40,088 nucleotides of DNA from Bacteroidales bacterium. GTDB lineage: Bacteria; Bacteroidota; Bacteroidia; Bacteroidales; JAAUTT01. The notes below the pieces were generated by a model. That model saw nothing but the letters and a program-made list of their open reading frames with translations. It had not been told where the DNA came from and made no database searches. Location of the stretch: assembly GCA_025361285.1 (NCBI GenBank), contig JANYAP010000136.1, forward strand, positions 1-40,088. Reading direction: 5' to 3'. A program made the position numbers and the translations under genes. Below are positions 17,400 to 26,798 of this stretch, in pieces (the first letter of the stretch is position 1; each line of letters starts with the position of its first letter).

Positions 17400-20300
17400 A
17401 TGGAAAAGAAGTTTAAAGAATTTAAGCCAACTAGCTGGAGCATAGATAATAAAACCAGTATTTACGTATTGGCTATCATTATAGCAATTTTTGGGTTGGT
17501 AAATTATAACTCCATTCCCAAGGAGCAGTTCCCCGAAATTGTTATCCCCACGGTATTAGTAAACACGGTATATCCAGGTACATCGCCGTCCGATATCGAA
17601 AATTTGGTAACTCGGCCGTTGGAAAAAAACTTGAAATCGATTAACGGAGTAAAAAACATTAAAAGTTCGTCGATACAGGATTTCTCGTCGGTTGTGGTAG
17701 AATTTCGAACAGGCATTGATATTGCCGATGCCAAACAAAAGGTGAAGGATGCCGTTGACAAAACCAAGCCCGACCTGCCTTCGGACAGAAAGAGCGACCC
17801 CGATGTTCGCGAAATTGACCTTTCGGAAGTGCCAATTATGAACCTCCAAATTTCGGGCAAATATGGGCTCGACCGGCTTAAAAAATATGCCGACATGATG
17901 CAGGATCAGATTGAAGGTCTAAAGGAAATTACCCGCGTGGATATTGTTGGTGCTCTCGATCGCGAAATACAGGTAAACGTTGACATGTACAAGCTCGAAG
18001 CCGCTAACCTTACCTTTAGCGACATAACATCGATTATCGCTCGCGAAAACCTAACCATTTCGGGCGGAAACATAAAGCAAAACGGCATGAGCCGCTCGGT
18101 GCGGGTTGTTGGCGAGTTTAAAAATATCGAAACACTTAAAAACCTGGTAGCCAGCAACTCTAAAGGTGTACGCATATATTTAAAAGATGTTGCCGAAATT
18201 AAAGACACATACGCCGATCGCGAGAGCTACGCCCGCATGGATGGCGAAAACGTTCTTACACTGAACGTTATAAAAAAAGGCGGACAAAACCTGTTGGATG
18301 CTTCCGATAAAATTAAGGTAATTAGCGACAATTTAAAGAAAACCAAATTTCCGTCGGACATAACCATTGGCATTACTGGCGACCAAAGCCAACACACACG
18401 CAATACTCTTTTCGATTTAAACAATACCATCATTATAGGTTTTATTTTGGTAGTGCTTGTGCTTATGTTCTTTATGGGTTTAACCAATGCATTTTTCGTG
18501 GCGCTTTCCGTACCGTTGTCTATGGCATTGGCATACATTGTGTTACCAAGCCTCGACTTTACACTTAATATGCTGGTAATGTTCTCGTTCATCTTTTCGC
18601 TCGGTATTGTTGTAGACGATGCTATTGTGGTGATAGAGAATACGCACCGTATATTTAAAAAATCGGGTATGGATATTGAATCGTCGGCTAAATTTGCAGC
18701 TGGCGAAGTGTTTATGCCTATTCTTTCGGGTACGTTAACTACACTTGCACCCTTTTTCCCGCTAATGTTTTGGCCAGGTGTAGTAGGTAAGTTTATGTTC
18801 TTTATACCAGCAACATTAATCGTAACTCTATTCGCCTCACTTATAGTCGCTTATATTATTAACCCTGTTTTTGCGGTTACTTTTATGAAACCCAACGAGG
18901 AAGAAATTCAAACCATGAGCCAGAAGAAAATATTTACCATTGCTAGTATTATTGCTGGTTTAGGAGCTGTATTTCATTTAGCAGGATGGCACGGATTGGC
19001 AAATTTTACACTATTTGGTGCAATCTCGTTTGTTTGTCATAACTTATTCGGTTACAAGTTATTACTTCATTTTCAGCATATTATTATTCCACAAACGCTC
19101 GACAAGTACGAAAAGCTTTTATCGTGGATATTGGAAAAACGCCGACCATATTACCTTGTTTACGGGCTTACAGGCGGGTTAATTGTTACTTTCTTTATTA
19201 TGGGAATGTTTGCACCAAAAGTGGTTTTCTTTCCCGATATGCAGCCTACCGCTATATACACATTGGTTAAATTACCCGTTGGAACCGATGTAAGTACCAC
19301 CGATTCAATAACTCGCGAAGTTGAGAAACGAGTAATGAAGGTACTTGGCGATAAAAACCCAATTGTCGAGTCGGTTATAAGCAACGTAGCACTAGGTGCA
19401 TCGGAATCGCAGTTCGACTTTGGCTCAAAAACATCGAACAAAGGGAAGATTACAATAAATTTTGTTGAATTTTCGAAACGCGGAGGCATCAACACCAACA
19501 ATATCATGACCGATATCCGAAACTCGGTTAAAGATATTCCTGGTGCCGAAATCACTGTCGACAAGCCTAAAGGCGGTCCACCAACGGGCAAGCCTGTAAA
19601 TATCGAAATTACCAGCGACGACTTTCAGGAACTTATGACAACCTCGCAACGCTTTACACAATATCTCGATTCGATAAATATACCTGGTATTGAGGAACTT
19701 AAAACCGATTTCGATAAAAATAAACCGGAGGTAATTATTGAGATAGATCGTGTTCGGGCAAACCGCGAAGGCATTTCAACAGGGCAAATAGGCTCCGAAA
19801 TACGTACCGCCATTTACGGTATGGAAGCATCGAAATATCGCGACGGCGAAGACCAATACCCAATACAGGTGCGTTTTAAGTACGACCAGCGCACGAATAT
19901 CGACCGCTTGCTTAATACCAAAATTACCTTTATGGATATGAATACAGGTACTATTCGTCAGGTTCCGTTGGCATCGGTGGCTAAGGTTACTTATACCAAT
20001 TCGTATAGCGGCATAAACCGTAAAAATTCGAAACGTATAGTTACCGTAGGTTCCAATGTATTAACAGGTTACAATGCAAACGAAATAGTTGCTAAAATAA
20101 AACGAGTATTACCAGCCTTCCAAAAATCGGAACTAGTTGATATTAAAATTACTGGAGAACAGGAAGATCAAGCGGAAACATCTGCGTTTTTGGGAAAAGC
20201 AATGTTACTGGCTCTTTGCCTAATACTGTTTATTCTTATAACTCAGTTTAACTCAATAAGTAAGCCGTTAATTATAGTTGTAGAAGTTGTGTTCAGTATT

Positions 20301-20792
20301 ATTGGCGTAATGCTGGGCTTTATATTAACGCGTATGCCAATTTCGATAATAATGACAGGTATGGGTATGGTTGCCCTTGCGGGGATTGTTGTTCGAAACG
20401 GTATATTACTGGTTGAGTTTACCGACATTTTGCGCGAACGTGGCCTAAAAACCCGCGATGCCATAATACAAGCAGGTAAAACCCGTATAACGCCTGTAAT
20501 GCTCACTGCCACAGCCACAATATTAGGTTTAGTGCCGCTTGCCATTGGCTTTAACATCGACTTTGTTGGTTTGTTCCGCAGCTTCGAGCCTAATATTTAC
20601 TTCGGTGGCGACAACGTTGCCTTCTTCGGGCCGCTGTCGTGGACAATCATCTTCGGGTTATCGTTTGCAACCTTCTTAACACTAATATTTATTCCGGTTA
20701 TGTATCATATTATGTATCGCAGCCAAATAAAATTTAAGCGCGCCACACAATCGTTTACATTTAAAAAGAAAGACTTACAGGATTTGGTGTAA
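17400..20792 (+). CDS. RND-family multidrug efflux transporter (HAE1 type)
   Basis: This 1130-residue inner-membrane pump exports substrates using the proton gradient. It has the RND layout of two halves, each with a large periplasmic loop. The proton-relay pair Asp406-Asp407 (GIVVDDAIVV) aligns with Asp407-Asp408 of AcrB. In the helix that carries Lys940 in AcrB this protein reads GIVVRNGILLVEF, so Arg replaces Lys. It is about 90 residues longer than AcrB; part of the excess is an insert around 505-570 with two hydrophobic segments (for example IFTIASIIAGLGAVFHLAG), which may add two membrane helices between the halves. Tandem hairpins after the stop end the operon. Confidence 0.93.
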   Translation: MEKKFKEFKPTSWSIDNKTSIYVLAIIIAIFGLVNYNSIPKEQFPEIVIPTVLVNTVYPGTSPSDIENLVTRPLEKNLKSINGVKNIKSSSIQDFSSVVVEFRTGIDIADAKQKVKDAVDKTKPDLPSDRKSDPDVREIDLSEVPIMNLQISGKYGLDRLKKYADMMQDQIEGLKEITRVDIVGALDREIQVNVDMYKLEAANLTFSDITSIIARENLTISGGNIKQNGMSRSVRVVGEFKNIETLKNLVASNSKGVRIYLKDVAEIKDTYADRESYARMDGENVLTLNVIKKGGQNLLDASDKIKVISDNLKKTKFPSDITIGITGDQSQHTRNTLFDLNNTIIIGFILVVLVLMFFMGLTNAFFVALSVPLSMALAYIVLPSLDFTLNMLVMFSFIFSLGIVVDDAIVVIENTHRIFKKSGMDIESSAKFAAGEVFMPILSGTLTTLAPFFPLMFWPGVVGKFMFFIPATLIVTLFASLIVAYIINPVFAVTFMKPNEEEIQTMSQKKIFTIASIIAGLGAVFHLAGWHGLANFTLFGAISFVCHNLFGYKLLLHFQHIIIPQTLDKYEKLLSWILEKRRPYYLVYGLTGGLIVTFFIMGMFAPKVVFFPDMQPTAIYTLVKLPVGTDVSTTDSITREVEKRVMKVLGDKNPIVESVISNVALGASESQFDFGSKTSNKGKITINFVEFSKRGGINTNNIMTDIRNSVKDIPGAEITVDKPKGGPPTGKPVNIEITSDDFQELMTTSQRFTQYLDSINIPGIEELKTDFDKNKPEVIIEIDRVRANREGISTGQIGSEIRTAIYGMEASKYRDGEDQYPIQVRFKYDQRTNIDRLLNTKITFMDMNTGTIRQVPLASVAKVTYTNSYSGINRKNSKRIVTVGSNVLTGYNANEIVAKIKRVLPAFQKSELVDIKITGEQEDQAETSAFLGKAMLLALCLILFILITQFNSISKPLIIVVEVVFSIIGVMLGFILTRMPISIIMTGMGMVALAGIVVRNGILLVEFTDILRERGLKTRDAIIQAGKTRITPVMLTATATILGLVPLAIGFNIDFVGLFRSFEPNIYFGGDNVAFFGPLSWTIIFGLSFATFLTLIFIPVMYHIMYRSQIKFKRATQSFTFKKKDLQDLV

Positions 20793-20827
20793 ATAGCCGC
20801 CTTTAAAAATAGATTTTACATTACAAC

Positions 20828-20852
20828 CCTTTGCTTTTTAAAAAAGCAAAGG
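20828..20852 (+). terminator. Hairpin after the efflux operon
   Basis: cctttgcttttt (20828-20839) pairs with aaaaaagcaaagg (20840-20852), giving a 12-bp stem with almost no loop. It lies 36 bp after the RND stop, just before a second, more typical terminator. Confidence 0.65.
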
Positions 20853-20856
20853 ATTT

Positions 20857-20893
20857 AACTGCCGAAATAGTAAATATTTCGGCAGTTTTGTTT
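20857..20893 (+). terminator. Intrinsic terminator of the efflux operon
   Basis: aactgccgaaata (20857-20869) pairs perfectly with tatttcggcagtt (20875-20887) around a 5-nt loop, followed by a T-rich tail (ttgttt). This is a textbook intrinsic terminator for the operon ending at 20792. Confidence 0.85.
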
Positions 20894-21031
20894 ACAGTTG
20901 AAGCGTTGTAACACGGCTAACGAACAGCAGATGAATTAATAGATGAGATATCAACATCCACTTAGGTTTCTTTATAAGAATCACTTATCAGGTCAAAATC
21001 AATTATATTTGCAGAAATAAATTACACTTGT

Positions 21032-21235
21032 ATGATACACATTGCTTATATCGACGACAGTTCCATTAAGGGCAAAACCATTATTAAACAACTACAAAAA
21101 GAAACTAAGGTTGTTCGTTTCAACCGCCCCGTTAACTCCAGTATTTTGCCAAATGGTTATATGTCCGCCACCGAATTTAGAACCGAAGTAAAACAAGGTC
21201 TCAAAAGTAAATTAAAAGCAAACGGTTATTTATAG
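21032..21235 (+). CDS. Probable type II antitoxin
   Basis: This 67-residue protein opens with a short strand and IDDSSIKGKTIIKQLQ and ends GYMSATEFRTEVKQGLKSKL, a helical tail like that of antitoxins paired with RelE/ParE-type toxins in Bacteroidota. Its last 14 bases overlap the toxin-like frame that follows, a usual arrangement for such pairs. A TATATTTG box at 21004-21011 may be its -7 element. I infer that it would bind and neutralise the toxin and repress the pair. The family assignment rests on this resemblance and on the neighbour. Confidence 0.65.
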   Translation: MIHIAYIDDSSIKGKTIIKQLQKETKVVRFNRPVNSSILPNGYMSATEFRTEVKQGLKSKLKANGYL

Positions 21236-21536
21236 CGAAACAGCAAAACTCGATTTAATAGATACCATATACGGCTTACTTACTTGGGAAAAGCATACTA
21301 TTAGCATTGAACACGCCGAACGCTACGTAGATGATATTGTAGATGTTATTGATACAATTTGCGCCAAAACATTTCACAGAAATTGCACGCAGGAATTGCA
21401 TTTACAATTTGGAAATAAAATTTACTCCTACAAACGTAATAACAATACAACCTGGCACTTCATCTACAATTGGGATAAGGTAAACCGCATTGCTTACATC
21501 AATAAAATTACCAATAGTCATTTTACATCAATATAA
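21222..21536 (+). pseudogene. RelE/ParE-like toxin frame lacking a normal start codon
   Basis: A 104-codon open frame reads VIYSETAKLDLIDTIYGLL at its start and has a basic, aromatic C-terminal half (WHFIYNWDKVNRIAYINKI), as in RelE/ParE ribosome- or gyrase-targeting toxins. It contains no in-frame ATG, GTG or TTG; a stop lies at 21213-21215. The codon just before VIYSE is ACG (21222-21224). A C-to-T change there would give ATG and leave the overlapping antitoxin codon as Asn (AAC or AAT). The simplest reading is a toxin silenced by one base; ACG initiation or frameshifting from the antitoxin is also possible. Confidence 0.65.
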
Positions 21537-21539
21537 AAT

Positions 21540-22289
21540 TTAAAAACTTAAACTTAACTTGTTCTCGTACTTCCAGTTAGTGTTCGGAATGTTTTTTGGC
21601 GAATTACTATCGTACAGTATATAGTACGAAGCTTCGAAGCTTAATTTCTTCACAATTTGCAATGTAATAGAAAGCTCGTTGAAAATGCGTTGATCAGTCA
21701 TGTTATTTATAACAGGCTGAAAATAAGTAGTATTCGAAATTTCGGTAGATTCGCCAATTAGTATATGGTACGTTAAATAGGTGCTAAGTCGCCCCAAATC
21801 AAACGTTTCATTGTCGGTTTGGTTTTCTTCGTGCTCGTAAAAACAACTTAAGCCATAAAACAAGTTCGTATTGCCGCTATTAATAGCCGTTAGACGAAAA
21901 CCACCGCCTACAAGTGCGCGTAAATCAACATGCATTGCCTTATTAAATTGCGCTTGAGTAAATAGTTCTAAGGCAATTTCCTCGCTTAGTTTGTTAGTAT
22001 AACGCAAATGAGCAAACCCCGAATTATCCGATACTATCGAATCGACACTTATATAATTTATATCGGTAAGCAACAACCACTTATAATTATTTTTTTTATA
22101 CTGAAGATAAATCGAATTCCCAAAATCGAACGTTTCTACAGTATTTTTAATACCCATAACTTTAAACTTTAACTTACCCGAAAATTTTGCCGAATCGTCG
22201 TAAATTCGTTTGTTTTCTATGTTAATTATTTGAGCATTAGCGACTAATATATTTACAAGAACCAAAATTACACAAACAATTTTCCTCAT
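21540..22289 (-). CDS. Outer-membrane beta-barrel-like protein (DUF481-like)
   Basis: This 249-residue protein has a cleavable signal peptide (about 1-19, ending ANAQ) and then alternating amphipathic strands with many Tyr, Asn and Phe residues, ending in the aromatic SLSF typical of outer-membrane barrels. The central stretch, LFTQAQFNKAMHVDLRALVGGGFRL, resembles DUF481 proteins, which I think is its family. The function is unknown. Its stop lies only 4 bp from the end of the toxin frame, so the genes converge with almost no spacer. Confidence 0.65.
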   Translation of the reverse strand: MRKIVCVILVLVNILVANAQIINIENKRIYDDSAKFSGKLKFKVMGIKNTVETFDFGNSIYLQYKKNNYKWLLLTDINYISVDSIVSDNSGFAHLRYTNKLSEEIALELFTQAQFNKAMHVDLRALVGGGFRLTAINSGNTNLFYGLSCFYEHEENQTDNETFDLGRLSTYLTYHILIGESTEISNTTYFQPVINNMTDQRIFNELSITLQIVKKLSFEASYYILYDSNSPKNIPNTNWKYENKLSLSF

Positions 22290-22356
22290 ATTACCAAAGT
22301 TTTTGAATTAAAGATACATATTTTTTGTTTGCTCTTCGAAATTATATTTACTTCGA

Positions 22357-22387
22357 TTTGTCGTTATTGAATTTACTGCTATCTTTA
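22357..22387 (+). promoter_or_regulatory. Promoter of the hybrid kinase gene
   Basis: TTTG (22357-22360) and TATCTTTA (22380-22387) are exactly 19 bp apart, matching the Bacteroidota consensus. Transcription from here would give a leader of about 165 nt before the ATG at 22561; I see no riboswitch-like structure in that leader. Confidence 0.6.
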
Positions 22388-22560
22388 ACATACCTAAAAA
22401 CTAGATGGAATTTTGTTTCAGTGAATTCAATTATGCAATTATTAGTCAATGTCGCCTAGTTAACCTGAAGGGCTTTTACGACATTGAATTATAGTTTCAC
22501 TATTACAAACTGATCCTTTTAGTAACAAATTAACTAATAACGCATTACCTAACTGCTTTA

Positions 22561-25041
22561 ATGGATACACCAAATAAAACTAACGAACAGCTAACCACTG
22601 AGTTACAACAATTACAGACAGAATACAATTCTTTAAAACAATTGTACGATAAGGATATAGCCGAAATAGCCATAATCTACAAGCATTTGCGCGAAAGCGA
22701 GGAGAAATATCGTAATTTAATTATCTATTCCAGCGACCCAATATTTAGTTTCAACCTCGATGAAACATACCGCTTTGTAAACGAAGCATTTGCAAAACCA
22801 TTTGGAAGGCTGCCCGATGAAATTATAGGGAAAACACCCCGCGATATTTTCCCTTTCGAGGAAGCCGAAAAGCGACTTACTTTGGTTAGAAAAGTAATGC
22901 AAACTGGCCAAAAGGCTGAGATAGAAGTAAAAGTAATTACAGCAACTGGCAATGAACGGTTTTACCTAACAATGGTGGACCCTATAAAAAACGAATTGGG
23001 CGAAATACAATGGATATCATGCGTATCGAAGGATATAACCGACAGGAAAAATAGCGAAAGCATTCTAAAACAACGCGAATCGTACCTAACTTCGATTATC
23101 GAAAATCAACCAGGCTTGCTTTGGTTAAAAGATTTGGAAGGTCGATTTCTGGCAGTAAATAAAGCATTTGCCAAGGCATGCGGTAAAACATCTCCATCCG
23201 AGGTTCTCGGTAAAACCGATATAGATATTTGGCCGTTGAAACTTGCCCAAGAATACATTAACAATGACACCGAAGTAATCGATAAAAAAGTTTCTTTAAA
23301 TGTCGAAGAATTAATTTCCGACCACGGTAACGACACTTGGTTTGAAACATATAAAGCGCCTATTATAAACGAATTAGGAGAAGTAGTTGGCACAACAGGC
23401 TATGCCAAAGATATTACCGAGCGAAAAAAAGCCGAAGAAGCTTTGCGGCTAAGCGAACAGATGCTAAAAAACGTTTTAGATAATTTTCCCGGTGTCGTAT
23501 TTTGGAAGGATGCAAATTCGACATATTTAGGTTGTAATCAGGCTTTTGCAAATGGAGCAGGCTTAAAAGATCAATCTGAAATTATCGGAAAAAACGATTT
23601 CGGCTGCCCTTGGGCCGAAACCGAGGCCGAAAATTACCGAGCCGCCGACTGCGAAGTTATGAAAAGCGGCAACGCAAAAATGCATATAGTGGAGATGCAA
23701 CACCAAATTAATAACCACACTATATGGCTAGATACTAGCAAATTACCTCTGCGCGATGATCAAGGTGCAGTAATTGGTGTTTTAGGCGTATCGATTGACA
23801 TAACCGAACGAAAACAAGACGAACTTCTTCTTCAAGAAAAAAATAAGGAAATAGAAGCCCAAAACGAAGAATATCAGCAAATTAACGAAGAACTATTTAA
23901 AGCCAAAGAATGTGCCGAAGAAAGCGACCGACTTAAAACTGCTTTTTTGCAGAACATGAGCCACGAAATACGCACGCCTATGAACGCAATTATGGGCTTC
24001 TCAAGCTTATTGGTGGACGAATACAACAACAAACCAAAACTCGAACAGTATTCCGAAATAATAAACCAACGTTGTAGCGATTTGCTCGACATTATAAACG
24101 ATATACTCGACATTGCCAAAATTGAATCGGGACAACTATCTATTAATCTAGAAGAATGCAACCTGTCCGAACTATTTGCCGAACTAACATCATTTTTTAC
24201 CGAGCACCAAAAACGAACCGATAAGGAAGCGATAACATTCAGTATGTTGGCAAATTGTAAATTAGAGGAAAATGTAATTATTACCGACAAAATTAAACTT
24301 AAACAGTTGTTTATAAATCTTATAGGCAATGCTTTTAAATACACCGACACTGGCAAAATTGAATGTGGTTGCAAATACAATTCAAATAATATACTTACAT
24401 TTTATGTAACCGACACTGGCATTGGCATACCGCCCGATAAGCACAAAACAGTTTTTGATCGTTTTGCACAATTACACCAAGGCTCGCGAAAAAATATTGG
24501 AGGCACAGGCTTGGGCTTATCAATAGTTAAAGGGCTCGTAACCTTATTAGGTGGCGAAATTTTCCTCGAATCGGAACTTGGTAAAGGCAGCACGTTTTCG
24601 TTCACAATTCCTTATCGAACAATAGTGCCAAAACCAATCCAAACTACAACAATTTCACAATCAGTAAGTTTAAGCTTTCCCAACAAAACTATTCTTTTGG
24701 TTGAGGACGACTTTTACAACGCTATATACCTAAAGGAAATTCTTTCGAATACCAATTGCACTATTTTACATACCGAGTATGGCAACGAAGCCGTTAAAAT
24801 ATGTTTGGAGCAACATATCGATTTGGTTTTAATGGATATACGCCTTGCCGATATTGACGGTTACAAAGCCACTAAGCAAATAAAACTACACAAACCAAAC
24901 ATGGTAATTATTGCCCAAACGGCATACGCCTCGCAAGACGAACGTCAAAAAGCACTCGATGCTGGCTGTACCGATTATATTAGCAAACCCTCTAAAAAAG
25001 ATGCACTGCTTGCTTTGATTGGTAAGTGCTTGAAGATGTGA
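22561..25041 (+). CDS. Three-PAS hybrid sensor histidine kinase/response regulator
   Basis: This 826-residue protein has no membrane segment, so it should sense a cytoplasmic or redox-type cue. An N-terminal coiled coil (5-48) precedes three PAS domains (about 47-165, 172-290, 297-418), each ending in DITxRK-type sequence. The kinase core has His468 (NMSHEIRTP), N box (NLIGNAFKYTDTG), G1 (VTDTGIGI) and G2 (GGTGLGLSIVKG). A receiver domain (708-826) has the acidic pair Glu715/Asp716, acceptor Asp759 and Lys809. It lacks an HPt domain and an output domain, so phosphate must go elsewhere. The single-domain regulator at 27049 is a possible partner. Confidence 0.93.
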   Translation: MDTPNKTNEQLTTELQQLQTEYNSLKQLYDKDIAEIAIIYKHLRESEEKYRNLIIYSSDPIFSFNLDETYRFVNEAFAKPFGRLPDEIIGKTPRDIFPFEEAEKRLTLVRKVMQTGQKAEIEVKVITATGNERFYLTMVDPIKNELGEIQWISCVSKDITDRKNSESILKQRESYLTSIIENQPGLLWLKDLEGRFLAVNKAFAKACGKTSPSEVLGKTDIDIWPLKLAQEYINNDTEVIDKKVSLNVEELISDHGNDTWFETYKAPIINELGEVVGTTGYAKDITERKKAEEALRLSEQMLKNVLDNFPGVVFWKDANSTYLGCNQAFANGAGLKDQSEIIGKNDFGCPWAETEAENYRAADCEVMKSGNAKMHIVEMQHQINNHTIWLDTSKLPLRDDQGAVIGVLGVSIDITERKQDELLLQEKNKEIEAQNEEYQQINEELFKAKECAEESDRLKTAFLQNMSHEIRTPMNAIMGFSSLLVDEYNNKPKLEQYSEIINQRCSDLLDIINDILDIAKIESGQLSINLEECNLSELFAELTSFFTEHQKRTDKEAITFSMLANCKLEENVIITDKIKLKQLFINLIGNAFKYTDTGKIECGCKYNSNNILTFYVTDTGIGIPPDKHKTVFDRFAQLHQGSRKNIGGTGLGLSIVKGLVTLLGGEIFLESELGKGSTFSFTIPYRTIVPKPIQTTTISQSVSLSFPNKTILLVEDDFYNAIYLKEILSNTNCTILHTEYGNEAVKICLEQHIDLVLMDIRLADIDGYKATKQIKLHKPNMVIIAQTAYASQDERQKALDAGCTDYISKPSKKDALLALIGKCLKM

Positions 25042-25168
25042 AGATGAGTAAATGACAGATGTGCAAATTACAAATTACAAATGTGGAAATTGCAAATGTG
25101 CAAATGTGCAAATGACAAAATTACAAATGACTGATGATAAATGGATTCCCAATATGCCCCATTTGTAA
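25037..25168 (+). repeat. Word-like repeat array after the hybrid kinase
   Basis: The array begins at the last codons and stop of the kinase gene (aagatgtgaagatgag) and continues in caaattac, aaatgtg and aaatgac words to about 25130. The 23 bases at 25055-25077 are identical to 4697-4719 after cheW. Near the end, ttacaaatg (25121-25129) is complementary to catttgtaa (25160-25168), so the block could act as a bidirectional terminator between two convergent kinase genes. Confidence 0.75.
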
Positions 25169-25185
25169 ATTTTCATGCAAACCGC

Positions 25186-26547
25186 CTATTTAATTAGTTT
25201 ATAGTGTGTTACTTCATCACCATTGACAGAATAGTTTTTTAGATTAGCTACCGGAAACGTAAACGAAAACGTAGTTCCTTTACCCTCTTCCGAAGTAAAG
25301 GCCAGCTTGCCTCCCATGAGCTCAACAAGCAGTTTGGCAATATTCAAGCCTAAACCTACACCTTTATGCAAACTAACATACATATTTTCGCCGTGCGAAA
25401 AACTGCGAAATACAAGTTCCTTTTCCTCATCGGGAATGCCCACACCTGTATCGGCAATTATAAAGGTTATATTATTATCGTACAATTGATTGCTTACTAC
25501 AATTTGACCTTCATTCGTAAACTTAACAGCGTTGGAGAGCAACTTGTCGAATATTTGAGTTAGCCTTTTCCGATCGGTAAGTAGCACCATAGTTTCAAAA
25601 TTATTATCCTCATCTATAATAATTTCAACTGGTTTTGTACCCGAAATTGTAAGCTGTACGTTATATTTCGACACTATTTTCAAAAGAAGATCGTTCAACC
25701 TAACATCTTCATTTTTAAGAATAACCGACCTAGATTCAATACTCGAAACATCTATAATATCATCAAAAAGTCGCAAAAGTATTTGACAATTTTTTTCTAC
25801 TATTTTTAAATACCCTAATGCTGTTTCGTCGTTAGGAAAATAATCCTTAAGCAATTGCGCAAACCCGAAAATGGCGTTTAAAGGCGTACGAACCTCGTGA
25901 CTTACATTGTTTAAAAAAGCTGTTTTAAACCGTTTGCTTTCCTCGGCTTTATCTTTGGCAGTACGCAGTTCCTGTTCCGAATGCTTAGATATGGTTAGGT
26001 CGCTAACTACTAGGTATTTATACGTTGGATTACTATCGAAACTATAACGCAAGTTTACAAATTTTTCGGCTTTATTGCCTTGCAATATCCAAGTTTCAAA
26101 TTCAATATTTTCATCTGGCTTTGCAGCGTTAAGAAGAAGTTGCAGTCGATTTTGCTCCTGATTGGGTAAGTAATCGTATAAATTGAACTGAGGCACATCG
26201 GCATCGGGAATATCGAATATTTTACATAGTTGTCCATTAGCGAAGGTTGGCTTATCGTTTTCGAATATCATTAAGCCATTATCTACATGCTCAATTAAAC
26301 CCCAAAAATTATTGTCGCGTTGCTTCAGTTCGTTGTGCGATAATGGATCTGTGCTAGTTTGTGTTTGTTTTCGCATAAACACGAACCAAACAATGAGAGC
26401 AAAACAGGTAAAAATGCTAACAATAAAATTGATAGCTGCCGATGTTGAAATTTGGTAACACACAATTAATAAAGTAACCGAACATGCCAGCGGCACAAGT
26501 GCTTGCACCAATAAATATTTGCTATTATTTTTATCTGACATGCCCAT
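25186..26547 (-). CDS. Membrane sensor histidine kinase with PAS domain
   Basis: This 453-residue kinase begins with two closely spaced membrane helices (about 11-31 and 39-57) and almost no periplasmic loop, then one PAS-like domain (about 80-190). The catalytic core has His217 (NNVSHEVRTP), an N box (KLLSNAVKFTNEG), G1 (IADTGVGI) and G2 (GVGLGLNIAKLL). It has no receiver domain. It converges with the three-PAS kinase and shares its core style. The start could instead be the Met two codons later (26541). The partner and signal are unknown. Confidence 0.9.
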   Translation of the reverse strand: MGMSDKNNSKYLLVQALVPLACSVTLLIVCYQISTSAAINFIVSIFTCFALIVWFVFMRKQTQTSTDPLSHNELKQRDNNFWGLIEHVDNGLMIFENDKPTFANGQLCKIFDIPDADVPQFNLYDYLPNQEQNRLQLLLNAAKPDENIEFETWILQGNKAEKFVNLRYSFDSNPTYKYLVVSDLTISKHSEQELRTAKDKAEESKRFKTAFLNNVSHEVRTPLNAIFGFAQLLKDYFPNDETALGYLKIVEKNCQILLRLFDDIIDVSSIESRSVILKNEDVRLNDLLLKIVSKYNVQLTISGTKPVEIIIDEDNNFETMVLLTDRKRLTQIFDKLLSNAVKFTNEGQIVVSNQLYDNNITFIIADTGVGIPDEEKELVFRSFSHGENMYVSLHKGVGLGLNIAKLLVELMGGKLAFTSEEGKGTTFSFTFPVANLKNYSVNGDEVTHYKLIK

Positions 26548-26691
26548 ACCTAATTTGTAATACTTTAACTATAAGACTATTGAGCTTAATTGATAATATA
26601 TTCAGACCACCTGACTTGGCGTAAACTATATTGTCGTAATATTTTCAGAAAAATAAGATTAATAAGGTTTTTAGAAACCGCAGTATATTAA

Positions 26692-26755
26692 TTTCTACTA
26701 AGGTTAACAAATTAAAATAAGGTTTTTAACTATCTTTTTTCAACCTTAGTAGAAA
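26692..26755. repeat. 14-bp inverted repeat
   Basis: tttctactaaggtt (26692-26705) is exactly complementary to aaccttagtagaaa (26742-26755) across 36 nt that contain an aataaggttttta copy. In RNA it would form a long stem-loop; in DNA it could be a spaced protein site. Confidence 0.75.
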
Positions 26756-26798
26756 AATATAAACCCGAATAGCCAACCTTATTACCTTATAGTTACGA

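Noticed and set aside
23874-24380. A 168-codon antisense frame in the hybrid kinase gene
   Set aside because: It is a shadow of the kinase core with no recognisable motif or start context.
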